Below, one piece after another: positions 1 to 6,233 of a stretch of 6,937 bases of DNA. The position numbers and the translations under genes were made by a program. Each line of letters starts with the position of its first letter. Positions within the stretch are counted from its first letter, which is position 1. The stretch covers positions 1 to 6,937 of the forward strand of contig JALUJC010000330.1 in the NCBI GenBank assembly GCA_027053375.1, read 5' to 3'. This stretch comes from Caldifarciminota bacterium (GTDB taxonomy: Bacteria > Hydrothermota > Hydrothermia > S141-80). The notes below the pieces were generated by a model, which worked only from the letters and a program-made list of their open reading frames with translations, made no database searches and was not told where the DNA came from.

Positions 1-1358
1 ACAGGCTGGGTGGGAGAGTCCTTAAGGTTCAGAAGGAAAAGCATGCCGACCGATGCAATCAGAAGCAGGCTGAAGACATACCAGAACCCTTTTCGGTCCC
101 GATAGTAGGCTTCAAGCACCCCGTAAATGGCGAGAATGAGGAAGGGCGCCAGGAGCAGTCCTGCGTATTGCCAGGAGAGATACAGTCCCAGTACACGGAA
201 CTGGTCCACCACAGAAATCCGGCGGGGGAAGAATTCGGTCGGGCCATACTGTTTTCGTGTCAGCACATCCATGAAGGCCGTCCATGTCCAGGGATCGGCT
301 TCATTAATCCGCGTTGCGTTGGGGTGGAAATGGAGGTAATGGGCACGGGCGATCAGGAAAAACTGGGGAAGGAATCCAGCAAGAATCAGAAGGAAGGCAA
401 GGCCTTTCCAGTCCTTCCAGAAACGTGTGACCACATAATACCCCGCAAGGACCAGGGTGTACCCACCGAGGGTGGCCAGAACGTTGTGTCGGCCCAGCAG
501 AGTCAGCATAGCGCCTGCCGCCATGACGTAGGTCCAGGGATGTCCCCATGGATCATCACGGCGAAGAGGTAGAAGGCTGAACAGCGCGGCCAGTGAGGCA
601 ACGTGAACGATATAGGTGAGGGTTGTCGCATGGTAGGGGAGGAGCATGGAGGTGAGAAATGCAAGTCCGAGTCCCACCACCGCGATGAAATCCAGGGATC
701 GGAGCAGATCTTTCTGAACCAGGAAGAGCAGGACCAGAAAGGCGGGAAGAAAAGGAAGCACCGAGAGATGGATCCCTGAGGAGAGCAAGAAGATATAAGG
801 GATCAGGATCAGATAGGCCAGCCCCCGGGGCCCGTCTTTGTGTTCCCAGTAGCGGAAACCGAGCCAGGTGGCAAGGACCACAGTGAAAAAGGTGGGGGTG
901 TACGTTTCGGCCTCAATGGAGTTCATCCATACCGTACGCGCCAGCATCCCGATCAGGGCACCGAAAGCGGCCGAAAGGTGCCGTACATGCCAGGGGAGGT
1001 GTTCCATCCCGCTCCACCGATCCATCACGTCCAGGGCAATCAAATAGAGCAACCCTGCGGAAAATGCGCCGGAAAACAGGGAGATCAGGGTGATTTTCAG
1101 CACCGAATTAATGGGATGAACGCCGGTCAGCAACGTATACAGGGGAGCCAGCGGGAGGGGAAGGATCACCATCAGCCGGCCCAGGATAACGTACAGGGGT
1201 GTTCCCGGTGGATGAGGTACGGCAAGCGTGTGAGAGGATGCAAGAAATTCCCCGACATCCCAGAAAACCACGGTGGGTGCAGTGGTGATAAAATAAAGAA
1301 AAGCTGTGAAGAAAGTGACCGCAAGAAAACCCAGCGTTCTCCGTCGGCGTTCGCTCAT
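1..1358 (-). CDS. DUF2723 (TMEM260-like, GT117) polytopic membrane protein, 3' end beyond window
   Basis: The reading frame is open for 452 codons from ATG at 1358 and leaves the window at base 1. The start is fixed by AGGAG (complement of 1366-1370) seven bases upstream. The N-terminus has four arginines (residues 4-7), then a hydrophobic helix (about 9-31) and the family signature FWDVGEF (32-38) followed by HPPGTPLY (49-56). Further family-like landmarks are EAETY (149-153), GIH (195-197), INEADP (351-356) and RKQYG (368-372), with many hydrophobic helices between. The visible end, NLKDSPTQP, resembles the stretch before the soluble C-terminal part in bacterial relatives. DUF2723 proteins have a GT-C-like membrane fold; the eukaryotic relative TMEM260 is a protein O-mannosyltransferase. 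Bacterial members are mostly uncharacterised, so transfer of a lipid-linked sugar to an exported acceptor is inference. Family assignment is firm; substrate is unknown. It is transcribed divergently from the peptidase gene. Confidence 0.88.
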   Translation of the reverse strand, partial: MSERRRRTLGFLAVTFFTAFLYFITTAPTVVFWDVGEFLASSHTLAVPHPPGTPLYVILGRLMVILPLPLAPLYTLLTGVHPINSVLKITLISLFSGAFSAGLLYLIALDVMDRWSGMEHLPWHVRHLSAAFGALIGMLARTVWMNSIEAETYTPTFFTVVLATWLGFRYWEHKDGPRGLAYLILIPYIFLLSSGIHLSVLPFLPAFLVLLFLVQKDLLRSLDFIAVVGLGLAFLTSMLLPYHATTLTYIVHVASLAALFSLLPLRRDDPWGHPWTYVMAAGAMLTLLGRHNVLATLGGYTLVLAGYYVVTRFWKDWKGLAFLLILAGFLPQFFLIARAHYLHFHPNATRINEADPWTWTAFMDVLTRKQYGPTEFFPRRISVVDQFRVLGLYLSWQYAGLLLAPFLILAIYGVLEAYYRDRKGFWYVFSLLLIASVGMLFLLNLKDSPTQP

Positions 1359-1401
1359 CCCCTTGCTCCTTCCATGTGCATTGGGTCCATGGTTCTGGTG
1401 A

Positions 1402-1430
1402 ATTATATGGGGCGACCCTGAAAGATTCAA
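1402..1430 (-). promoter_or_regulatory. Sigma70-type promoter for the DUF2723 gene
   Basis: Read on the minus strand, TTGAAT (1430-1425) and a perfect TATAAT (1407-1402) are separated by 17 bases. Transcription would start near 1395, giving a leader of about 37 bases before the ATG at 1358 that contains its AGGAG site. The -10 box matches all six consensus positions and the -35 box four of six. The sequence match is direct; promoter activity is inferred. Confidence 0.6.
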
Positions 1431-1453
1431 GGCAAAGGGCGATTTCTCTGTAG

Positions 1454-1470
1454 TGCACAATACTTGTGCT
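1454..1470 (+). promoter_or_regulatory. NtrC-like upstream activator site, distal copy
   Basis: TGCACAATACTTGTGCT contains the inverted repeat GCACAA (1455-1460) / TTGTGC (1464-1469) with a three-base centre. It shares the outer TGCAC...GTGC bases with the proximal site and with the recalled NtrC consensus (TGCACC-N5-GGTGCA), but is weaker. Its centre (1462) lies 32 bp, about three helical turns, from the centre of the proximal site (1494), so both would face the same side of the helix. It would be centred near -107 relative to the predicted sigma54 start. Confidence 0.6.
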
Positions 1471-1484
1471 CCGTGGGTTGTCAA

Positions 1485-1503
1485 ATGCACCAATGTGGTG
1501 CAT
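1485..1503 (+). promoter_or_regulatory. NtrC-like upstream activator site, proximal copy
   Basis: A perfect inverted repeat with eight-base arms, ATGCACCA (1485-1492) and TGGTGCAT (1496-1503), around a three-base centre. The inner 17 bases, TGCACCAATGTGGTGCA, fit the NtrC enhancer consensus at every conserved position. The centre is about -75 relative to the predicted sigma54 start at 1569. An A-rich stretch (1507-1518) separates it from the promoter and might help DNA bending. The palindrome is directly visible; recognition by an NtrC-family activator is inferred from the consensus and the downstream promoter. The factor itself is not in the window. Confidence 0.72.
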
Positions 1504-1542
1504 ATACAGAAAAGAAAAGCGGGATTTCACGCGTGGTTTATG

Positions 1543-1558
1543 TGGCAACGGGGTTGCA
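1543..1558 (+). promoter_or_regulatory. Sigma54 (RpoN) -24/-12 promoter for the C25 peptidase gene
   Basis: TGGCAA (1543-1548), five bases, then TTGCA (1554-1558) matches the sigma54 consensus TGGCAC-N5-TTGCW at all but one conserved base. The invariant GG (1544-1545) and GC (1556-1557) are separated by exactly ten bases. Transcription is predicted near 1569, giving a leader of about 35 bases that contains the GGAGG at 1592-1596. Sigma54 promoters need an enhancer-binding activator, and two fitting palindromes lie upstream. Activity is inferred. Confidence 0.75.
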
Positions 1559-1591
1559 CAGTGGGAGGTGAAACCAACGCAAAACGAACAG

Positions 1592-1596
1592 GGAGG
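1592..1596 (+). promoter_or_regulatory. Shine-Dalgarno site deciding the peptidase start
   Basis: GGAGG lies seven bases before ATG 1604, the ideal spacing. It picks this ATG over earlier in-frame GTG codons (from 1466), which would begin inside the activator sites and upstream of the predicted transcription start. Confidence 0.8.
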
Positions 1597-1603
1597 GGGA
1601 GCC

Positions 1604-4600
1604 ATGATGTGGATGATACCCTTGATACTAAGCGTGAATATGGGCGTGGGTGGAGATACCGTTCTTTCGGATCTCCCCGCGTTTCCATTCTGGAGCGGTC
1701 GTTTTGTGGTCCAGAATGTAGAGGTGGAGCGTGTGTGGATGGTGCCGCTCGATTCGGTGAGCACGAACGGTCCCACCCCATTCTTCGCACCGGGGCGTGA
1801 CGTGGTTTCGCCCTGGAAACCTGAACAACCGGTCTCATGGATCCAGCATGGGGATACCCTGCTGGTCTCCGTGTGGCTGCAGCATGGCGAGGTCCGTTAT
1901 ACACGTGTGCGGCTGATCTGGGAAGGTCATCCAGGCACCCGAACGCCGCCAGCGGTCCTGCATGAGAGGATGGAAGAACACCGAACCTACACGGAGATTC
2001 CTGTGAACAGGAGACCCGAGGCCTTTGTGGAGGGCCCCACCCTGGTGATGGTGGTGGAGGACAGCCTCCTTGAGGAAGCCCTTCAGTACGCGCGTTTGCG
2101 GTTGCTCAGTGGAGAAGTCCCGGCGATCTACACCCTGGAGTGGGTGGATCAGCATCTGTTCGGCGGAGATCGATTCTATCGGATACGTCTGCTTCTTCAG
2201 CAACTCTGGCAGCGGTTTGGTCGGTATCATGTTCTGCTGGTGGGAGGACCGGATGCCATTCCTCTTGGATGGAGTCGGGTACCCGGGGTGTTCCCTTCGG
2301 ATCCCTTTTATGAGACCTTCCCTACCGAGTTTGGCTATATGTTCCTTGATGGGCTGTGGGATCGGAACGGAGACGGACTCGGCGGGGAACTTGCGGATTC
2401 GGTGGATCTTCAGCCGGATGTGATTGTGGGCCGTCTTCCCCTTTCCACACGACAGGAATTTATGAACTATGTGGAAAAAGTACGGACCTGGTTGACCCAC
2501 CCCCAGCTGACCCCGACCCTTCTGGTCCTGGCCAGCAAGCTTTCTCCCTATCTGAGTGGTGCGCTGTATGCCCATTACGCCCTGGGGGTGATCTATCCAA
2601 GAATGGCACCTGCCTGGATGCTGGAAAGCGAAGAGCATACCAACACCCGGGAAGAACTCTCAGCCTATCTGCAGACCGGCATACGGGGCCTGGTGACGGT
2701 TCAGCATGGATTTGAAAGTAAAGTGGCAATCAACTATGCGCCGTGGATTGAGTGGAGTGGGTACACGGGTCCGGATGTGGATCATGCGCCACCCTTCTGG
2801 ATGGTGCCCGTGACCTGTGATGCAGCGGCTGTAGATCTGGAAGGTTTTTATGCGGGCATGCTTCGCAGGCCCGGGGGACCCGTGGTGTTGTTTGGCGCGC
2901 AGCGTCTTAATTTTCCGGATATCTCAAAGTTTGCTGTACGCTGGATGATGCAGCGCGCACTCTCGGATTCCACCCTGCGTTTCGGGGATCTCGCCATGGC
3001 CGGACTGGAACCTCTGTTGCCGTACAGCCAGTACAATTCAGTGGTTCGCTATCAGTACCTTTCCTACAGCATTCTCGGGGACCCCACCCTTCCTCTCTGG
3101 GTGGATACCCTTCGCCCCATGGACATGGAGGTTCAGGTGGATCCCGGAGATCCCATCCAGGTCCACATCGCCCTGTCGGATCCCCCGAAGGATGTCTATC
3201 GCGTGGTCCTCTGGCGACCCGCCACCGGGGAGTTGATCCGCATGCGGACGTACCAGACCTCCCTGACGTTCCGCTTTAACCCGGGACTGTCCGGGGGGGA
3301 CACCCTGTGGGTGAGCGTATGGGATCGCGGGCATCCCGTACAGATGAAACACGTGGTACTGGATGAGATCAAACCCCTTCGGCTGATGGATTATGCGTTC
3401 ACGCGCGTCGACACCTCTGTAGAACTCGCAGTGAGGATCCGGGTTCATCCATTGTTTGGACCGGATTCGATCCACGGGAAAATCTCGGGTTCCGGACCCT
3501 GGCGTCCAGAAACCATCCGCCGGGATGTGATACCCGGAGACACTGTGGTGTTGCATTTTCGTGCTGCAGGATGGAATCCTGACACCACCGAACAGATTCA
3601 ACTGGTTCTGAATGGACAGATGGCACGGTTGATCCTGCAGCCGGCGGTGCTCGATCCCGATATCCGCCTGTTGTTCGCGGGGATGCAGGGGGATACCGGA
3701 TATCTGCATCTGGACGTTCAGGGAGGCGACACAGCGCTTAAAGTTGAGGTGGTCCCGGCGGATTCCATCTGGACCCGGTGGATTCAGCCTGGTCTTCTTC
3801 GCATTCAGTGGCTCTCTCCGGATTTCGCTCTGGAACAACAGGCTTCTCAACCCAGGAAAGTGACGGTGCGGGTGACGGGAGGAGACCTGTTCTGGGAAAG
3901 GGTGCTCTATCTCCCCACCCGTCATGGCCCCCTGGCCACACCGGATGTGGTGAGCATTCCAGGAGGGGTGAGGTTTTACCTCCCCTATTCACAGGATACG
4001 GTACGGGGTGTGATTGTCCATGCGCGTCACAATGGGCAATGGACGTTGCTGACCCCCTATCCCATTGAGGGCTCACGCTGGTTTGATTTGCCCCTTACCC
4101 ATCCGGATACCCTGCGTTTTCATGCTCTGGACAGCAGTCATGTGGTGGTGGCGTACAGCGAGCCTGTCGCAGTCACACCGGGCCCACCGATCCAGAAAAA
4201 GATTTCCCTTCCCAATGCGCCCATCATGGCGCCTGTTCCCCTTCCCACATCTCCTGTCGGGGAACCTGCCATTCTCGTGGTGGATCGGGATGCAATCCTT
4301 ACCGCATGGACGCTGGAGGGGGTACCTATTCGGGGCCATCTTGACCTGGGGACGGAGCCCCTGGGTCCACCCGTCGTGGTTCGTGGGTCAGATCCGGGCG
4401 TGATCTGGATGTACTGGCGTTTGCCCCGGCAGGTGATTCGGGTTCGCTGGGACATCAAAGGAATGGTCCGGTATGAGACACCCCTTCCAGGAAACACGCG
4501 TTTGATGGCTGCAGATCTGGATGGAAATGGATGGGCGGAACTGTATGCCTGGACGCCGGATGGATGGCTGCTTCGGGATACCTATGGACAGCTGGATACG

Positions 4601-5578
4601 CTGGGTTCTGCAGGTGTTGTGCAGGGGGTGCCGGTGCTGGTAAATACAGAGCAATCCCCCATGCTGGTGTGGAGTACACAGAACGGTCTCCGGGGGTACC
4701 ATCCTTCAACCGGGGTCTTCCCATTCAGAAGCGAAGATTCCCTGGAACTGAACCTTTGGTTTGCTGGATCTTTTGATCCGTTGCATCCAGGGGAGGACGC
4801 ACTGGTGGGTGTGACCGATTCTTCCCTGGTGCTGGTGGTCATGGAAGGTGATCGTGCACAGGTGATCCGGGAAATTCCCCTTCCTGGGCAGATCCTGACG
4901 CGTCCGTTTGTGTGGATCCCTGAAGGTCCCATTTCTCATCCAGGTCTCCTGCTTGCTACACGGGATACGCTGCTGGAACTGGATCCTGTTCTGGGAACGA
5001 TCCGTGGTGTGGGTGCGGGGTCGGCCTTCCTTCGTGTCCGATGGAGTGGTGTGGGATTTGAATATGGTGCGTGGTTGCCGGTTCGGGATCGGCGGCTGAT
5101 GGGCGTACACCTTCCCGCATTCCCACTCCTGATGGATCAGCCTCCCCTGGTGGAACCTGTGGCCATGCCTCTGCCGGACGGAAAGAGTATGCTGATGGTG
5201 GTGCAGGGTCGGGAAATCACGGTGCTTGCACTGCCGGAATCTGCCATCTGGAGCATGCGCCGGCATGATCTTTCCCGTACGGGAAATCTGGGAACACCTT
5301 TCTGGCCGGGGCAGCGCGGTATACAGGCCGTGGCAGGACTGCGGAGAGACACACGCCTCCAGTTCCCCACGGTGGTGCGGGGAAACCTCCGGTTGTTGAA
5401 TCCGGGCTCCGCAAGGGTAACCCTGGAAATCTACGATCGTAGTGGACGAAGAATCCGTCAGGTTGCGCTGGCACCGATGCGTACGGTCACCCTTCGCCTT
5501 CCACGAACAGGTCTTTTCCTGGTTCGCTGGAGAGAGGGAACCCGTACGGTGACCCGAAAAGTGGTGGTTCTCCCATGA
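1604..5578 (+). CDS. Secreted gingipain-family (C25) cysteine peptidase with Ig-like, propeller-like and sorting-type C-terminal domains
   Basis: 1324 residues. A short hydrophobic N-terminus (about 1-16), lacking the usual positive charges, may be a signal peptide. Residues about 20-142 could be a pro-region. The C25 domain spans about 143-500: VLLVGGPDAIP (210-220), an acidic loop DRNGDG (253-258), PDVIVGRLP (271-279), the predicted catalytic His368 in QHG, Cys405 in PVTCDAA, and LGDPTLP (491-497). The His-Cys spacing of 37 is close to that in RgpB (33, recalled). Cys405 is the only cysteine in the protein. Residues about 505-588 look like the Ig-like domain that follows the catalytic domain in gingipains; more beta-rich sequence runs to about 887. 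Residues about 888-1228 look like a beta-propeller, with a DLDGNG loop (971-976) and ending in HDLSRTGN (1221-1228). The last 70 or so residues resemble a Por/type IX sorting or FlgD-like Ig domain (LEIYDRSGR 1274-1282; GLFLVRW from 1303; TRKVVVLP at the end). Substrate and cleavage preference cannot be read. The family call is strong; propeller boundaries and export route are inference. Confidence 0.87.
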   Translation: MMWMIPLILSVNMGVGGDTVLSDLPAFPFWSGRFVVQNVEVERVWMVPLDSVSTNGPTPFFAPGRDVVSPWKPEQPVSWIQHGDTLLVSVWLQHGEVRYTRVRLIWEGHPGTRTPPAVLHERMEEHRTYTEIPVNRRPEAFVEGPTLVMVVEDSLLEEALQYARLRLLSGEVPAIYTLEWVDQHLFGGDRFYRIRLLLQQLWQRFGRYHVLLVGGPDAIPLGWSRVPGVFPSDPFYETFPTEFGYMFLDGLWDRNGDGLGGELADSVDLQPDVIVGRLPLSTRQEFMNYVEKVRTWLTHPQLTPTLLVLASKLSPYLSGALYAHYALGVIYPRMAPAWMLESEEHTNTREELSAYLQTGIRGLVTVQHGFESKVAINYAPWIEWSGYTGPDVDHAPPFWMVPVTCDAAAVDLEGFYAGMLRRPGGPVVLFGAQRLNFPDISKFAVRWMMQRALSDSTLRFGDLAMAGLEPLLPYSQYNSVVRYQYLSYSILGDPTLPLWVDTLRPMDMEVQVDPGDPIQVHIALSDPPKDVYRVVLWRPATGELIRMRTYQTSLTFRFNPGLSGGDTLWVSVWDRGHPVQMKHVVLDEIKPLRLMDYAFTRVDTSVELAVRIRVHPLFGPDSIHGKISGSGPWRPETIRRDVIPGDTVVLHFRAAGWNPDTTEQIQLVLNGQMARLILQPAVLDPDIRLLFAGMQGDTGYLHLDVQGGDTALKVEVVPADSIWTRWIQPGLLRIQWLSPDFALEQQASQPRKVTVRVTGGDLFWERVLYLPTRHGPLATPDVVSIPGGVRFYLPYSQDTVRGVIVHARHNGQWTLLTPYPIEGSRWFDLPLTHPDTLRFHALDSSHVVVAYSEPVAVTPGPPIQKKISLPNAPIMAPVPLPTSPVGEPAILVVDRDAILTAWTLEGVPIRGHLDLGTEPLGPPVVVRGSDPGVIWMYWRLPRQVIRVRWDIKGMVRYETPLPGNTRLMAADLDGNGWAELYAWTPDGWLLRDTYGQLDTLGSAGVVQGVPVLVNTEQSPMLVWSTQNGLRGYHPSTGVFPFRSEDSLELNLWFAGSFDPLHPGEDALVGVTDSSLVLVVMEGDRAQVIREIPLPGQILTRPFVWIPEGPISHPGLLLATRDTLLELDPVLGTIRGVGAGSAFLRVRWSGVGFEYGAWLPVRDRRLMGVHLPAFPLLMDQPPLVEPVAMPLPDGKSMLMVVQGREITVLALPESAIWSMRRHDLSRTGNLGTPFWPGQRGIQAVAGLRRDTRLQFPTVVRGNLRLLNPGSARVTLEIYDRSGRRIRQVALAPMRTVTLRLPRTGLFLVRWREGTRTVTRKVVVLP

Positions 5579-5595
5579 TGTTGGGGATTATGCAA

Positions 5596-5617
5596 AATAT
5601 CACCCAAGATATTGGGT
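5596..5617. repeat. Two overlapping, mutually exclusive inverted repeats
   Basis: AATATC (5596-5601) pairs with GATATT (5608-5613), and ACCCAA (5602-5607) pairs with TTGGGT (5612-5617). The right arm of the first overlaps the right arm of the second at 5612-5613, and the left arm of the second forms the loop of the first. Only one hairpin can form at a time. They lie in the 58-base gap between the peptidase and kinase genes. No T-run follows, so this is not a convincing terminator. An operator, processing site or chance structure is possible. Confidence 0.5.
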
Positions 5618-5636
5618 TGAAGATCCGTGAGGAAGC

Positions 5637-6233
5637 GTGTATCCTGCGGGTATGTTGCTTCTGGTTATGGGACTTCCGGGTGTGGGGAAAAGCACGCTGG
5701 CACGGGCGATTCACAGGGCGGTTCAGTCCGTAAGGCTGGAGTCGGATCGTGTGAGAAAATGGATGGCAGGGGTGTCGCCCACGACACCCCTGCCGCTTTC
5801 TTATTATACACCAGATTTCAGTGCCCGTGTTTTTCGATGGATTGAGCATCAAACCGAGCGTCTTTTACAGGAAGAGCATGTGGTGCTTGTGGATGCTACA
5901 CTGACAAAGAGGATCTATCGCAGGCCCTTTGTAGAGATCGCACGGAAAGCCGGTGTTCCCCTGCTGGGACTCTATTGCGAAGCACCGGATGATGTGGTGC
6001 GGGCTCGTCTTGCAAGACGGCGTGGCGACCCTTCCGATGCGGATATGGAAGTCTATGTACGGATGAAGGCCACAGCGGAGTTCCCTCCCGAAGATCTCCC
6101 CTATTTGCATCTTCGGGGCACCGACCCGGTGGCACATCTGCTGGAACGGGTGCTGGAGGAGGTGGGGCAAAGGCTGATGAATACGGGAAAAACCTTGACC
6201 ATACGGGCACGAAACCTTATGCTACCTCTATGA
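5637..6233 (+). CDS. P-loop kinase of the COG0645 (AAA_33) type, substrate unknown
   Basis: 198 residues from GTG 5637, chosen because GAGG (5629-5632) lies four bases upstream and an in-frame stop (5628-5630) rules out anything earlier. ATG 5652 (residue 6) is an alternative but lacks a visible ribosome site. The Walker A motif is GLPGVGKST (12-20). A substrate-side ESDRVRK (35-41) follows, then SYYTPDF (55-61), a Walker B-like VLVDAT (83-88), and the arginine-rich lid RARLARRRGDPSDAD (122-136), which should close over ATP. This order and wording match the small predicted kinases of COG0645, which are found alone or fused to aminoglycoside phosphotransferase-like domains. The phosphate acceptor is not known. 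The protein should be cytosolic. The gene ends in an ATGA overlap with recF, suggesting translational coupling. It begins 58 bases after the peptidase stop, with no clear promoter of its own, so readthrough from upstream is possible. Confidence 0.82.
   Translation: MYPAGMLLLVMGLPGVGKSTLARAIHRAVQSVRLESDRVRKWMAGVSPTTPLPLSYYTPDFSARVFRWIEHQTERLLQEEHVVLVDATLTKRIYRRPFVEIARKAGVPLLGLYCEAPDDVVRARLARRRGDPSDADMEVYVRMKATAEFPPEDLPYLHLRGTDPVAHLLERVLEEVGQRLMNTGKTLTIRARNLMLPL

Noticed and set aside
840..1421. Long plus-strand open frame opposite the DUF2723 gene
   Set aside because: Its translation shows no recognisable domain and is low in hydrophobic structure, and it lies antisense to a gene with clear family motifs and a good ribosome site.
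1478..1508. Sigma70-like boxes TTGTCA (1478-1483) and TATACA (1503-1508) ahead of the peptidase gene
   Set aside because: The spacer is 19 bases and the -10 match is only four of six; the boxes overlap the proximal palindrome. The sigma54 promoter at 1543-1558 explains the region better, though a secondary promoter cannot be excluded.
1528..1535. Eight-base palindrome CACGCGTG between the activator sites and the promoter
   Set aside because: It is short, occurs once, and has no partner copy in the control region, so chance is likely.
1466..1603. In-frame extension of the peptidase upstream to GTG 1466
   Set aside because: It would start inside the activator site, precede the predicted transcript start, lack a ribosome site and bury the hydrophobic N-terminus 46 residues inside.
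3038..3925. Long minus-strand open frames inside the peptidase gene (also 1835-2638 and 4706-5266)
   Set aside because: They have compositionally odd translations rich in His, Pro and Gly, lack domains and are explained as shadows of the long coding frame.
5602..5617. Intrinsic terminator after the peptidase gene
   Set aside because: The stem is only six pairs and is followed by TGAAGATCC rather than a T-run.
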